NCBI GenBank assembly: GCA_023404675.1 | Contig: JAEYAW010000011.1 | Location: forward strand, 1 to 45,186 | Direction of reading: 5' to 3' | DNA length: 45,186 nucleotides | DNA from: Pseudomonadota bacterium | GTDB taxonomy: Bacteria; Pseudomonadota; Alphaproteobacteria; Rhizobiales; Xanthobacteraceae | Shown: positions 24,314-32,079 of the stretch, one piece after another | How positions within the stretch are numbered: the first letter of the stretch is position 1 | Layout of the letters: every line of letters starts with the position of its first letter | The notes under the pieces: generated by a model | What the model was told of the DNA's origin: nothing | The model's database searches: none | Seen by the model: only the letters and a program-made list of their open reading frames with translations | Translations under genes and position numbers: made by a program

Positions 24314-24393
24314 GACGGGCGCCGGAAGACTCTCTCCCGACCCTCAACCCGTCACGGAAATCCGGTCCACACTCTCACTCTAATGAGGGCGTT
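24314..24393 (-). ncRNA. Structured 5' leader of the DUF932 gene (possible radC RNA motif)
   Basis: Gapless 80-bp match to the parB leader. GTGACGGGTT, GGGTCG, GAGAGAG and GGCGCCCGTC occur at identical spacing, with GACGGG (24353-24348) able to pair with CCCGTC (24319-24314). The SD of DUF932 follows at once. The GC-rich hairpins just upstream (24395-24475) are not part of the conserved block. Confidence 0.6.
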
Positions 24394-24507
24394 GCGGGGT
24401 CTCCCCGCAGAAGGGGTCGGCCGAGACCCTGGGCTCGGCCGCAGGGGAAGGCTTTCCCCTCCAGGCCCCCTCTCAATCGCTGGCCCTTCCAGTCGGTTTG
24501 GGGGAGA

Positions 24508-24544
24508 TTGAAAACTGTCAGAAAACCGCATATATTTCTGACAG
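24508..24544 (+). promoter_or_regulatory. Promoter and overlapping inverted-repeat operator of the first DUF6088 gene
   Basis: -35 TTGAAA (24508-24513) and -10 TATATT (24531-24536) are 17 bp apart. A perfect 10-bp inverted repeat CTGTCAGAAA / TTTCTGACAG (24515-24524 and 24535-24544, spacer 10 bp) covers the spacer and -10, and its right arm touches the Shine-Dalgarno AGGAG. A bound repressor would block RNA polymerase. Confidence 0.75.
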
Positions 24545-24554
24545 GAGAAGTGCC

Positions 24555-25184
24555 GTGCAACGACTGACCGAACAGATTCTGGCGCACACCGAGGGCTTGC
24601 CCGAGGGCGCTCCGATCGCGGCGAAGAGCCTGCTCCATCTCGGCAATCGCGCCGCGGTGGATCAAGCCTTGTCGCGACTGGCTGAACGTGGCCGGCTGAT
24701 GCGTGCCGGGCGCGGCGTCTATCTGCGCCCGGTTTCGAGTCGGTTCGGCGTCCGCGCGCCCTCCGTCGAGAAGGCCGTCGAAGCCCTCGCGCTCCAGCGC
24801 GGCGAAACCATCGTGTCGAACGGTGCCGCGGCCGCTAACGCGCTCGGCCTCACGACACAGGTGCCGGTCCGGTCGGTCTATCTGACATCGGGCCGTAGCC
24901 GGACGATGAATCTGGGCCAGCAGGTCGTCGAGCTGCGGCATGCGCCGCGCTGGCAGTTGGCGCTGGCCGATCGGCCCGCCGGACAGGCGGTGCGAGCGCT
25001 CGCCTGGCTGGGGCCGGAAAAGGCAGAAGCCGCCTTGATGACGTTGAAGCGCAAGTTGCCGTCTTCCACGTTCGGCGAACTCGTCGCGGTCGCGCCCCAG
25101 CTACCGAGCTGGCTCGCCAGGACGGTCGGCAAAGTTGCATACGGCCGAAGGAGCCATTCTCAGGTGGGCGGCCTACCTATTTAG
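24555..25184 (+). CDS. DUF6088/AbiEi-type antitoxin-repressor (no adjacent toxin)
   Basis: 209-residue protein. The N-terminal ~60 residues form a winged helix (GAPIAAKSLLHLGNRAAVDQALSRLAERGRLMRAGRGVYL), and the rest matches the AbiEi C-terminal region (GETIVSNGAAAANALGLTTQVPVRSVYLTSGRSR, then HAPRWQLALADRPAGQAVRAL). AbiEi proteins repress their own operon and neutralise AbiEii. The start is GTG 24555 with AGGAG seven bases upstream; an ATG at 24498 lies upstream of the promoter. The next gene is another AbiEi-type regulator, not a toxin, so this copy is orphaned or acts on the same toxin. Confidence 0.85.
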   Translation: MQRLTEQILAHTEGLPEGAPIAAKSLLHLGNRAAVDQALSRLAERGRLMRAGRGVYLRPVSSRFGVRAPSVEKAVEALALQRGETIVSNGAAAANALGLTTQVPVRSVYLTSGRSRTMNLGQQVVELRHAPRWQLALADRPAGQAVRALAWLGPEKAEAALMTLKRKLPSSTFGELVAVAPQLPSWLARTVGKVAYGRRSHSQVGGLPI

Positions 25185-25259
25185 ATTGTCCGAAATTTGT
25201 ATATTTATTTCGGACAATCCACTTGGTTCGCGTCCGAAAAAGGACTACAATTTTCGGAC
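25184..25259 (+). promoter_or_regulatory. Two tandem inverted-repeat operators upstream of the second DUF6088 gene
   Basis: First: GATTGTCCGAAAT / ATTTCGGACAATC, perfect 13-bp arms (25184-25196, 25207-25219) with an AT-rich 10-bp spacer holding TATATT (25200-25205). Second: GTCCGAAAA / TTTTCGGAC, perfect 9-bp arms (25232-25240, 25251-25259) with a 10-bp spacer, ending at the ATG (25260). The half-site TGTCCGAAA differs by one base from TGTCAGAAA of the upstream paralogue's operator. Confidence 0.75.
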
Positions 25260-26090
25260 ATGAACACCGACTCGCCCGATCTGAAGAAAGCCATGCTCGA
25301 GCGCATCCGTGCGGATGCGCCACGCAAGGTCTGGACGCCCAGTGACTTCGTCGATCTCGCCTCGCGGGACGCGGTCGATAAGGCGTTGCAGCGGCTGACG
25401 AAGGTCGAAATCCTTAGGCGGATTGATCGTGGGCTCTACGATCAGCCTGGCTTCAACAAACTCACCCAGAAACCCAATCCGCCTGATCCGCGCTCAGTCA
25501 TCGACGCCGTCGGGCGACGTGACCAAACCCGGATGCTTGTCGACGGCATGACCGCGGCGAACGATCTGGGCCTAACTGACGCCGTCCCCGCCAAAATCGT
25601 GGTGCACACCGACGCTCGGCGCCGCGCGATCAAGCTCGGCAACGTAACGATCACCTTCCGTCCAACCGCGGCCAGCAAGCTATTCTGGGCCGGACGACCA
25701 GCGATGCGCGTCGTCCAAGCGCTTCACTGGCTGCGCGATCTCCTGGTTCGTGAAGGAGAAAGTGATCAGGTTAGGCGCAAGCTCGCCAATCTTTTCGAAG
25801 ATCCCACGGTGGGACCGCCCCTCAAAGCGGATCTCACTGCCGGTATGACAGCTCTTCCGACATGGATGTGGGTGTTTCTCAAGCCGCTCGTTGAAAGCGA
25901 CGCCGGCGTTCGTCGTCGGCACGTCGATGATGATCGTGATGATGCTGATCATGATCGTCATCAACAAAGAACGGCGGACGATGCCGATGATCAGCGTCAT
26001 GCTGCCGTCGCCCGGCCCAAGCGAAAGCCGCTCTCCCCGCAGAAGGCACAAACTGCCAAGCGCGGTGCAGCCCGGGCGGTGAAGACATGA
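25260..26090 (+). CDS. DUF6088/AbiEi-type antitoxin paired with AbiEii
   Basis: 276-residue antitoxin-type repressor. The N-terminal winged helix (KVWTPSDFVDLASRDAVDKALQRLTKVEILRRIDRGLYDQPG) and central AbiEi-like region (RMLVDGMTAANDLGLTDAVPAKIVVHTDARRR; FWAGRPAMRVVQALHWLRD) parallel the copy at 24555. From about residue 210 there is an Asp/His/Arg-rich low-complexity segment (HVDDDRDDADHDRHQQRTADD) and a basic end that the first copy lacks; it may come from triplet expansion or a frameshifted end. ATG 26087 of AbiEii overlaps its stop (ATGA), so the pair is translationally coupled. Start 25260 abuts the second operator; SD is weak. Confidence 0.82.
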   Translation: MNTDSPDLKKAMLERIRADAPRKVWTPSDFVDLASRDAVDKALQRLTKVEILRRIDRGLYDQPGFNKLTQKPNPPDPRSVIDAVGRRDQTRMLVDGMTAANDLGLTDAVPAKIVVHTDARRRAIKLGNVTITFRPTAASKLFWAGRPAMRVVQALHWLRDLLVREGESDQVRRKLANLFEDPTVGPPLKADLTAGMTALPTWMWVFLKPLVESDAGVRRRHVDDDRDDADHDRHQQRTADDADDQRHAAVARPKRKPLSPQKAQTAKRGAARAVKT

Positions 26091-27166
26091 ATCCGGCTTT
26101 CGACGAGGTTCTCGCGGCCGGGTCGGACGCGATGTTGAGCGCCTTCGATACGACGGCGCTACGCCTCGGCACGGCGTCTCAGAATATCGAGAAGGACTTC
26201 TGGGTCTGCTGGACGCTGGATGCCTTGTTCAATGGCTTGAAAGAGGGCGGACCCCGCCTCCTCTTCAAAGGTGGAACCTCCCTGTCCAAAGGGTTTGGTT
26301 TGATCAATCGCTTCTCCGAAGACATTGATGTCACGGTGTTTCGGGACGACATCGGCGAGCCGGCGACCATCGAGGAGCTCGAAGCGCTGAGTAGCAAAAA
26401 GCGCCGGGCGCGCCTCGATGCGATCAAGGACGCCTGCCAAGCCTACATCAACGGCCCGCTGCGGGCTGAGTTGACGCAGATCCTGCAGGACCGGCTTCAG
26501 GCTGCCGGCCTCGATGCCGGCGCGGCCCGAGTGGAAGCCGATGACGCTGATCCCGACGGGCAGACGCTTCTGATCTGGTATCCCGCGGCGACGCCGCGAT
26601 CGGATTATGTGCGGGCAGCGATCAAGATCGAGTCGGGCGCGAAATCCGCGCTCGATCCGAACAGCGAAGTGCCGATCAAACCCTATGTCGATGATGATCT
26701 GCCGGCGCTCGACCTGACCGTGCCGGCCGTCCGCACGGTCGATCCGGAACGTACCTTCTGGGACAAGGTTGTCATCCTCCATGGGCTGCGGCGCTGGTTC
26801 GACAAGCGCGGCGAGCTGCGCGGGGGCGGCCAACGCGTTTCCCGTCACTATTATGACCTGCACCAGCTCGCCGCGGCCCGCGTCGGCGCCGCCGCCATCG
26901 CTGATCCGGCGCTCGGTGCGGATTGCGTCGCGCACGCCCGGATGTTCTTCAATCGACCGGACTTCGATCTCGCGAGCGCTGCGCCTGGCTCGTTTGCACT
27001 CGCCCCGCATGACGCGATGATCGAGCAACTGCGCGTCGACTACAGGGCCATGCAGGGCATGATCTTTGGCGATCCACCGGATTTCGAGGCGGTGCTCGAC
27101 AGCATCGGCTCGCTCGAGACGCGTCTCAACAAGAAGGGCGATACGGGAGGCGGGGCCGCGCGATGA
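26087..27166 (+). CDS. AbiEii/AbiGii-type nucleotidyltransferase toxin
   Basis: 359-residue nucleotidyltransferase. Motif I LLFKGGTSLSKGFGLINRFSEDIDV (GG at 62-63, acidic D79/D81) is the hallmark of AbiEii, which transfers nucleotides to tRNA acceptor ends and stops growth. EKDFWVCWTLDALF before it and ERTFWDKVVILHGLR followed by SRHYYDLHQL later are further family blocks. Coupled by ATGA to the antitoxin upstream and by ATGA to the sigma-like gene downstream. Type IV toxin-antitoxin action and phage defence are known for the AbiE family; activity here is inferred. Confidence 0.88.
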   Translation: MNPAFDEVLAAGSDAMLSAFDTTALRLGTASQNIEKDFWVCWTLDALFNGLKEGGPRLLFKGGTSLSKGFGLINRFSEDIDVTVFRDDIGEPATIEELEALSSKKRRARLDAIKDACQAYINGPLRAELTQILQDRLQAAGLDAGAARVEADDADPDGQTLLIWYPAATPRSDYVRAAIKIESGAKSALDPNSEVPIKPYVDDDLPALDLTVPAVRTVDPERTFWDKVVILHGLRRWFDKRGELRGGGQRVSRHYYDLHQLAAARVGAAAIADPALGADCVAHARMFFNRPDFDLASAAPGSFALAPHDAMIEQLRVDYRAMQGMIFGDPPDFEAVLDSIGSLETRLNKKGDTGGGAAR

Positions 27167-28020
27167 ACCAGTTGGAGGGAGCTTTCGACACCGGGCAAAA
27201 GGCAGACGCGCGTGGCGCGGGCGAAGCGATCGTAACCCCGCTGCGCAAACGCCGCCTCAGCGGCGAACTCTACGAGCGCGACCCGAAGATAGAAGCCCTC
27301 ATCGCCGAATTGGCAGTCCTGCCGCGTGATGGCTTGATCGCCAGGGCGGAAATCACCAAGCGCTCGGACCCGGGCTACGTCCCGAGCGAATGTCTCGTTT
27401 ACTTCATTCGCGCGAGCCGTCGCGACAACAACGAGGTGTGGTTCGAGCGCCTCTATCGGATCTTGACCGAACGGGTGCTGCGCAGTTTGCCCAGGGCGGA
27501 AAGCTCCGATGGAAAGACGGAATCGCTGACGCGCGGGGTCGTGCGCGACAAGGTGTTCGGCCGGTTCGTCGAGCTCTTTTCGGCGGACCGCGCCGCCTAC
27601 GACGAAAAGGTCGACTACTTCGAGGTGCGCTTCGATGGCGCGCTAGCGAGCCTGCGGCGCGATGCGCAGGAAAAGGCCTGGCGCGACGAAAACCGTTCCC
27701 AGCCCCTCGAATATGACGAGGAGAGCGGAGAACTGTCACCGGAGGTCGAGGCGGCCGCAGGGACCCACGATCCCTTCGCCGTGTCGGATTTCGACGACCC
27801 GTCTTACCGGTCGCGCCTGGATGCAGCGATTGAAGCTCTACCGACAGAACAAAGCAGGATCATTCACATGTTGAGACAGGGCTTCCCCATCGACTCCAAG
27901 GAGCCGGACGTCATGACCATCGCCAAGGCTTTGGGCCGCTCCGAAAAGACCGTCCGAACCTACCGCGACAAGGCCTTCGCCGCCCTGCGAGCTGCCATGG
28001 CCGACGGAGACGAGCGGTGA
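27163..28020 (+). CDS. Sigma-70-like protein coupled to AbiEii
   Basis: 285-residue protein whose last ~65 residues look like sigma region 4: LDAAIEALPTEQSRIIHMLRQGFPIDSK ... MTIAKALGRSEKTVRTYRDKAFAALRAAM, the pattern used to bind -35 boxes. The middle (ECLVYFIRASRRDNNEVWFERLYRILTERVLRSL) could be a diverged region 2. Acidic linkers separate them. Start ATG 27163 overlaps the AbiEii stop; GGGAGG lies 10 bases upstream. A GTGA overlap links it to the next gene. It may direct transcription of the defence genes downstream, or be an HTH regulator only; no target promoter was identified. Confidence 0.7.
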   Translation: MNQLEGAFDTGQKADARGAGEAIVTPLRKRRLSGELYERDPKIEALIAELAVLPRDGLIARAEITKRSDPGYVPSECLVYFIRASRRDNNEVWFERLYRILTERVLRSLPRAESSDGKTESLTRGVVRDKVFGRFVELFSADRAAYDEKVDYFEVRFDGALASLRRDAQEKAWRDENRSQPLEYDEESGELSPEVEAAAGTHDPFAVSDFDDPSYRSRLDAAIEALPTEQSRIIHMLRQGFPIDSKEPDVMTIAKALGRSEKTVRTYRDKAFAALRAAMADGDER

Positions 28021-28595
28021 GCCCCGGCGGCGGACGTCCATCCCGCGAGGCCGTGCTCGACGCGTTCGCGGTCGAGAGCGAGCCTGGCCGGTCGACCTTG
28101 GAACGCTATCTGCGGCTATACCCGGAATATGCCGGGGAGCTCATCGACCTCTCGCGCGAACTCAGCCGCGAGGCTTATGAAGATGCCGCACCCCTCTCTG
28201 CTACCGATCGGGCGCTGATCGACGCTGCCTGGTCGCAACACGCGAAGGTTATGCCGGCGGCAGCAGCCGACCCTTTCGCGGCGCTGACGGTCGATGACTG
28301 GCGCGCCGTCGCGCAGCGTCTGGACGTGCCCCGGCAGGTCGTGACCGCACTGCGCGAACGGCGGGTCTCTCTCGTCAGTATCCCGCGACGCTTCCTGGCG
28401 ATATTGGCGGATGCGATGCGCAGCTCTGTCGCACAGTTGGAGTCGTCCTGGGGGCCAGCGCACCTGATTGTCGCGCGCAGCTATAAGGCCGACAGCAAAC
28501 CGGTGGCCGGCGAGCAGGTCACCTTCGAGCAAGTGCTGATCGATGCCGGCGTCCCGGCCGAGAAGCGCGCCCGGCTGTTGGCGGAGGCGGACTGA
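28017..28595 (+). CDS. Unrecognised protein coupled to the sigma-like gene
   Basis: 192-residue protein starting at GTG 28017, overlapping the sigma-like stop (GTGA). The N-terminal stretch STLERYLRLYPEYAGELIDLSREL is a helical 'YL-xxP-x-A-x-EL' repeat-like segment; the centre WRAVAQRLDVPRQVVTALRERRVSLVSIPRRFLAILADAM resembles an Xre-type HTH with a following helix. The pairing suggests an anti-sigma or co-regulator, but no known anti-sigma motif is seen. The next gene (ImmA/IrrE-UvrD) starts 1 bp after its stop codon; IrrE-type proteases often cut HTH repressors, so this protein is a plausible substrate. That is a hypothesis. Confidence 0.65.
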   Translation: MSPGGGRPSREAVLDAFAVESEPGRSTLERYLRLYPEYAGELIDLSRELSREAYEDAAPLSATDRALIDAAWSQHAKVMPAAAADPFAALTVDDWRAVAQRLDVPRQVVTALRERRVSLVSIPRRFLAILADAMRSSVAQLESSWGPAHLIVARSYKADSKPVAGEQVTFEQVLIDAGVPAEKRARLLAEAD

Positions 28596-28596
28596 C

Positions 28597-31500
28597 ATGG
28601 ACAGTGTGGAGCTCGCCAGGCAAGTCGCCGCCGAGCTTCACGCTCGCCTCGTTGCATCCGGCGCCGATCCCTGGTCGCCCTATGACTTTGCTGTCGCCGA
28701 GGCCAAGCGGCGGGGGATTGATGTCGAACGGACTGCCGCCGGCGCAGCCGTCCTCAATGGCGGCCGCGCGACTTTCGTCGCCGCCGACGATCTGATTCTT
28801 CACGAGAATATGGGCTCTCCGTTCGAGCAAGCTTTCCTCGTGGCGCATGAGATCGGCCATGTCGAGCTGGGCGACGATCCTGGTGGCGAAGCGGCGCCGA
28901 TGATTGATCCGGCACGCCCGGCCGAGCCCTCACCAGTCGGAATGGATCGGGTTGTCGATTATGGACGCCGGCAACGCCGCGAAGTCCAGATGGACCTGTT
29001 CGCGCGCGAACTGCTGCTTCCGCGCACCGTCGCGCGGGCGCTCCATGTCGACCAAGGGCTCGCCGCGTCCGCCATCGCCGCGAAGCTCGGCGCGCCGTTC
29101 GAGGTCGTCGCGCAGCAGTTGTTCGATGCTTTGCTGCTGCCGCCCGTGCCTCCCGCCGCGACTGCGGCGCATGTCGAACGGCCGCTCAATCCGCTGCAAG
29201 CGGCCGCTGCGGCGCATCGCGGCGAAGCCTATCTGCTTGAGGCGGGGCCTGGCACCGGCAAGACGCAGACGCTGATCGCGCGCGTCGAGGGCCTTCTAGG
29301 CGAGGGCGTCGATCCACGGCGCATACTGCTGTTGACCTTTTCGAACAAGGCAGCGGGCGAGATGGCCGAGCGGATCGCGCGCAAGCGGCCCGAGGCTGCG
29401 GCCGCGATGTGGATCGGCACGTTCCATGCCTTCGGCCTCGATATCATCCGTCGTTTCCATGCGGAGCTCGGCCTGCCGAAGGACCCGCGGATGATGGACC
29501 GGACCGAAGCGGTCGAACTCCTCGAGGGGGAGTTCCCGCGGCTTAGGCTCGCGTACTACCGCAATCTTTACGATCCGACCCAGATCATTGCCGACATGTT
29601 GGCCGCCGTATCGCGGGCGAAGGATGAGGTGGTCGACGCCGAAACCTACGCCGCGCTCGCCGACGCCATGCAGGCGAAAGCCCAGGACTCGGATGCGCGC
29701 GAGGCGGCGGAACGCGCCGGCGAGGTTGCCCGCGTCTACGCGGCCTACGAACAGCTCAAGCGCAACGCGCATTGCATCGACTTCGGCGATCTTGTCGCCT
29801 TGCCGGTGCAACTGCTCGAAAAGGAGGCGGCCATCTGCGCGGCGCTGCAGGCGCAATATGATCATGTCCTGGTGGATGAGTATCAGGACGTGAACCGCAG
29901 CAGCGTGCGGCTGCTGAGCGCACTGCGGCCCGACGGCCGCAATCTCTGGATGGTCGGCGACGCCAAGCAGTCGATCTACCGGTTTCGCGGTGCCTCATCC
30001 TTCAACATAACCCGGTTCGGCAAGGAGGACTTCGCCGGTGGCAATCGCGGTCGATTGAAGCGTAATTATCGTTCGGTGCCGGAGATTGTCGCCAGCTTCT
30101 CCAGTTTCGCGATCACGATGCGCGCCGGCGATGCGGATAGTGGCCTCGACGCGGACCGCGACGCCAATGGACATAGGCCCGAGTTGCGCACGGTCCAGCG
30201 CGCCGAGCAGCAGCAGGTCGCCCTGGCCGACGCTATCGAGGAGCTGCGGCGTGACGGCTACGCCTATCGTGACCAGGCGGTCCTGTGCACCGGCAACGAA
30301 AAGCTGTCGACGATCGGGCAGGACCTGGAACGGCTCGGCGTGCCGGTCCTCTTCCTGGGAAGTCTGTTCGAGCGGGGTGAGGTCAAGGATCTCCTGGCTC
30401 TCCTCTCGATCCTGGTCGATCGGCGCGCCATGGGCCTGGTGCGCATTGCCTGCTGGCGAGACTTCGCCACCTCCTTTGCCGATGTGGTCGCGGTCTTCGA
30501 CCATCTGCGGGCGGCCGAGCACGCGCCGGCGGGCTGGCTGCGGCATGGCGAGGCGATCCCCGGTTTGAGCGACAGGGGGCGGCAGACCGTTGCCAAGCTC
30601 GCGACTGCGCTCGATGGTTTCGATCAGACGGCCTCGCCCTGGACCGTGCTCGCGACGCTGTTGCTCGATCGCACACGCATCGCCGCGCGCCTGGGCGCGT
30701 CGGAGGATCTCGCCGACCGCACACGGGGCATCGCGATCTGGCAATTCCTCAACTTTGTGCGGGTACAACCGGCCGGACGCGGGCTGCCCATCACGCGCCT
30801 GCTCGATCGTGTGCGCAGGCTCGTGCGGCTCGGCGACGACCGCGACCTGCGCCAATTGCCGGCGGCCGCCCAGCATCTCGACGCCGTGCGGCTGATGACC
30901 ATCCATGGCGCCAAGGGCCTAGAGTTCGGTGGCGTCCATATTCCTGGGCTTAACAGCGACACGATCCCACGCACGCCGCCGGCGCCGCCCTGTCCGGCGC
31001 CCGACGGGATGATCGCGGGGGCGGAGGGCAGTGCGCTGGAGGCGTTCCGCGCAGGTCAGGCCGAGGAGCAGGAGTGCCTATTTTACGTGGCGCAGTCGCG
31101 CGCCCGCGATCGCCTGATCCTTTATGCGCCGACCGAGAAGAGTAACGGCCACAACCGACCGCTTTCGCCATTCCTCGACCGTCTCGGGGCGACCTTAACA
31201 CGCCGTTCGCTCGTGCCGGCACGGCCGCTTCCCGTGGCCGCGGAAGCTCGGGATATCGATTTGGTGGTCGACGGACGGCTGCGGTTAGGCGCCCCGCAGA
31301 TCGCTCTTTATGAATCCTGCCCGCGTCGCTTCTTCTACACGCATGTCCTGCAGGTCGGCGGCCGGCGAACCGCGACCGCCTTCATGCATCTGCATGAGGC
31401 GGTTCGCGTGGTGGTCGAGGCGGTGATCGCGTCGGATGGACCCGTGTCCGAGCAGGCGCTGCAAGATCGCATCGATGCGGCGCTCGCCGGCGAGGGGCTC

Positions 31501-31998
31501 GGCGAGCACGGCTATCGCGCGGAATTCCGCGATCTGGCGCTGGCAATGCTGCGCTTCTTCCTGGCGAACCGCGCCGAAGCAGTCCCCGAAGCGCCGGTCG
31601 CGCTCAGCCTCAGTTTCGGCGGCGAGGAGATCATCGTTCGGCCGGACGAGGTGCTGGTGCGGCCGGACGGCATCCGCGCCGTGCGCCGCATTCGCACGGG
31701 TCACATGCGGTCGGCCGAGGGCAAGGATGTCGGCGCGGCGGCGCTGATGCTGGCGGTCAGGCAGTCCTTTCCCGGCGCGGTCGCAGAGCTCGTCCATCTT
31801 TCCGACGGCGAGGCACATGCGCTTGCCTTGTCCGATCGGGAGCTGAAGGGGCGCAAGGACAAGCTCGCAAAGTTTCTCGGCGACATCCGCGCCGGACGGT
31901 TTCCGGCCGAGGTTTCGTCGCGCACCTGCCCGAACTGCCCGGCCTTCTTCATCTGCGGGCAGACCCCCGACGGCCCCTTGCAAAAAAAGTTCGTCTGA
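28597..31998 (+). CDS. ImmA/IrrE metalloprotease fused to UvrD helicase with degenerate Fe-S RecB-type nuclease domain
   Basis: 1,133-residue fusion. Residues ~30-180: ImmA/IrrE (COG2856) domain with zinc motif HEIGH (84-88) and the downstream ARELLLPR. Residues ~195-860: UvrD/Rep SF1 helicase with EAGPGTGKT (Walker A, K221), LLTFSNKAAGEMAERI, VDEYQDVNR, GDAKQSIYRFRGA, MTIHGAKGLEFG and YVAQSRARDRLIL. C-terminus: RecB/AddB-like nuclease fold with four Cys arranged as in Fe-S nucleases (YESCPRRFFY, then CPNCPAFFIC, a CX2CX5C). The D-x-K part of the active site reads AVRRIRTG, so cleavage is probably lost. ATG 28597 has GGAGG nine bases upstream. Confidence 0.88.
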   Translation: MDSVELARQVAAELHARLVASGADPWSPYDFAVAEAKRRGIDVERTAAGAAVLNGGRATFVAADDLILHENMGSPFEQAFLVAHEIGHVELGDDPGGEAAPMIDPARPAEPSPVGMDRVVDYGRRQRREVQMDLFARELLLPRTVARALHVDQGLAASAIAAKLGAPFEVVAQQLFDALLLPPVPPAATAAHVERPLNPLQAAAAAHRGEAYLLEAGPGTGKTQTLIARVEGLLGEGVDPRRILLLTFSNKAAGEMAERIARKRPEAAAAMWIGTFHAFGLDIIRRFHAELGLPKDPRMMDRTEAVELLEGEFPRLRLAYYRNLYDPTQIIADMLAAVSRAKDEVVDAETYAALADAMQAKAQDSDAREAAERAGEVARVYAAYEQLKRNAHCIDFGDLVALPVQLLEKEAAICAALQAQYDHVLVDEYQDVNRSSVRLLSALRPDGRNLWMVGDAKQSIYRFRGASSFNITRFGKEDFAGGNRGRLKRNYRSVPEIVASFSSFAITMRAGDADSGLDADRDANGHRPELRTVQRAEQQQVALADAIEELRRDGYAYRDQAVLCTGNEKLSTIGQDLERLGVPVLFLGSLFERGEVKDLLALLSILVDRRAMGLVRIACWRDFATSFADVVAVFDHLRAAEHAPAGWLRHGEAIPGLSDRGRQTVAKLATALDGFDQTASPWTVLATLLLDRTRIAARLGASEDLADRTRGIAIWQFLNFVRVQPAGRGLPITRLLDRVRRLVRLGDDRDLRQLPAAAQHLDAVRLMTIHGAKGLEFGGVHIPGLNSDTIPRTPPAPPCPAPDGMIAGAEGSALEAFRAGQAEEQECLFYVAQSRARDRLILYAPTEKSNGHNRPLSPFLDRLGATLTRRSLVPARPLPVAAEARDIDLVVDGRLRLGAPQIALYESCPRRFFYTHVLQVGGRRTATAFMHLHEAVRVVVEAVIASDGPVSEQALQDRIDAALAGEGLGEHGYRAEFRDLALAMLRFFLANRAEAVPEAPVALSLSFGGEEIIVRPDEVLVRPDGIRAVRRIRTGHMRSAEGKDVGAAALMLAVRQSFPGAVAELVHLSDGEAHALALSDRELKGRKDKLAKFLGDIRAGRFPAEVSSRTCPNCPAFFICGQTPDGPLQKKFV

Positions 31999-32079
31999 CC
32001 TTACCGGTCGGCCTCCCTCGCTCCGATTGGACCCTTAGAGCCGCGGCGCTGCCTCGGCCGAACCTAAGGACCCAATCTT

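Noticed and set aside
24400..26050. 15-bp sequence TCTCCCCGCAGAAGG occurring near 24404 and again near 26032
   Set aside because: Too short and GC-rich to call a duplication or att site; no matching context around the two copies.
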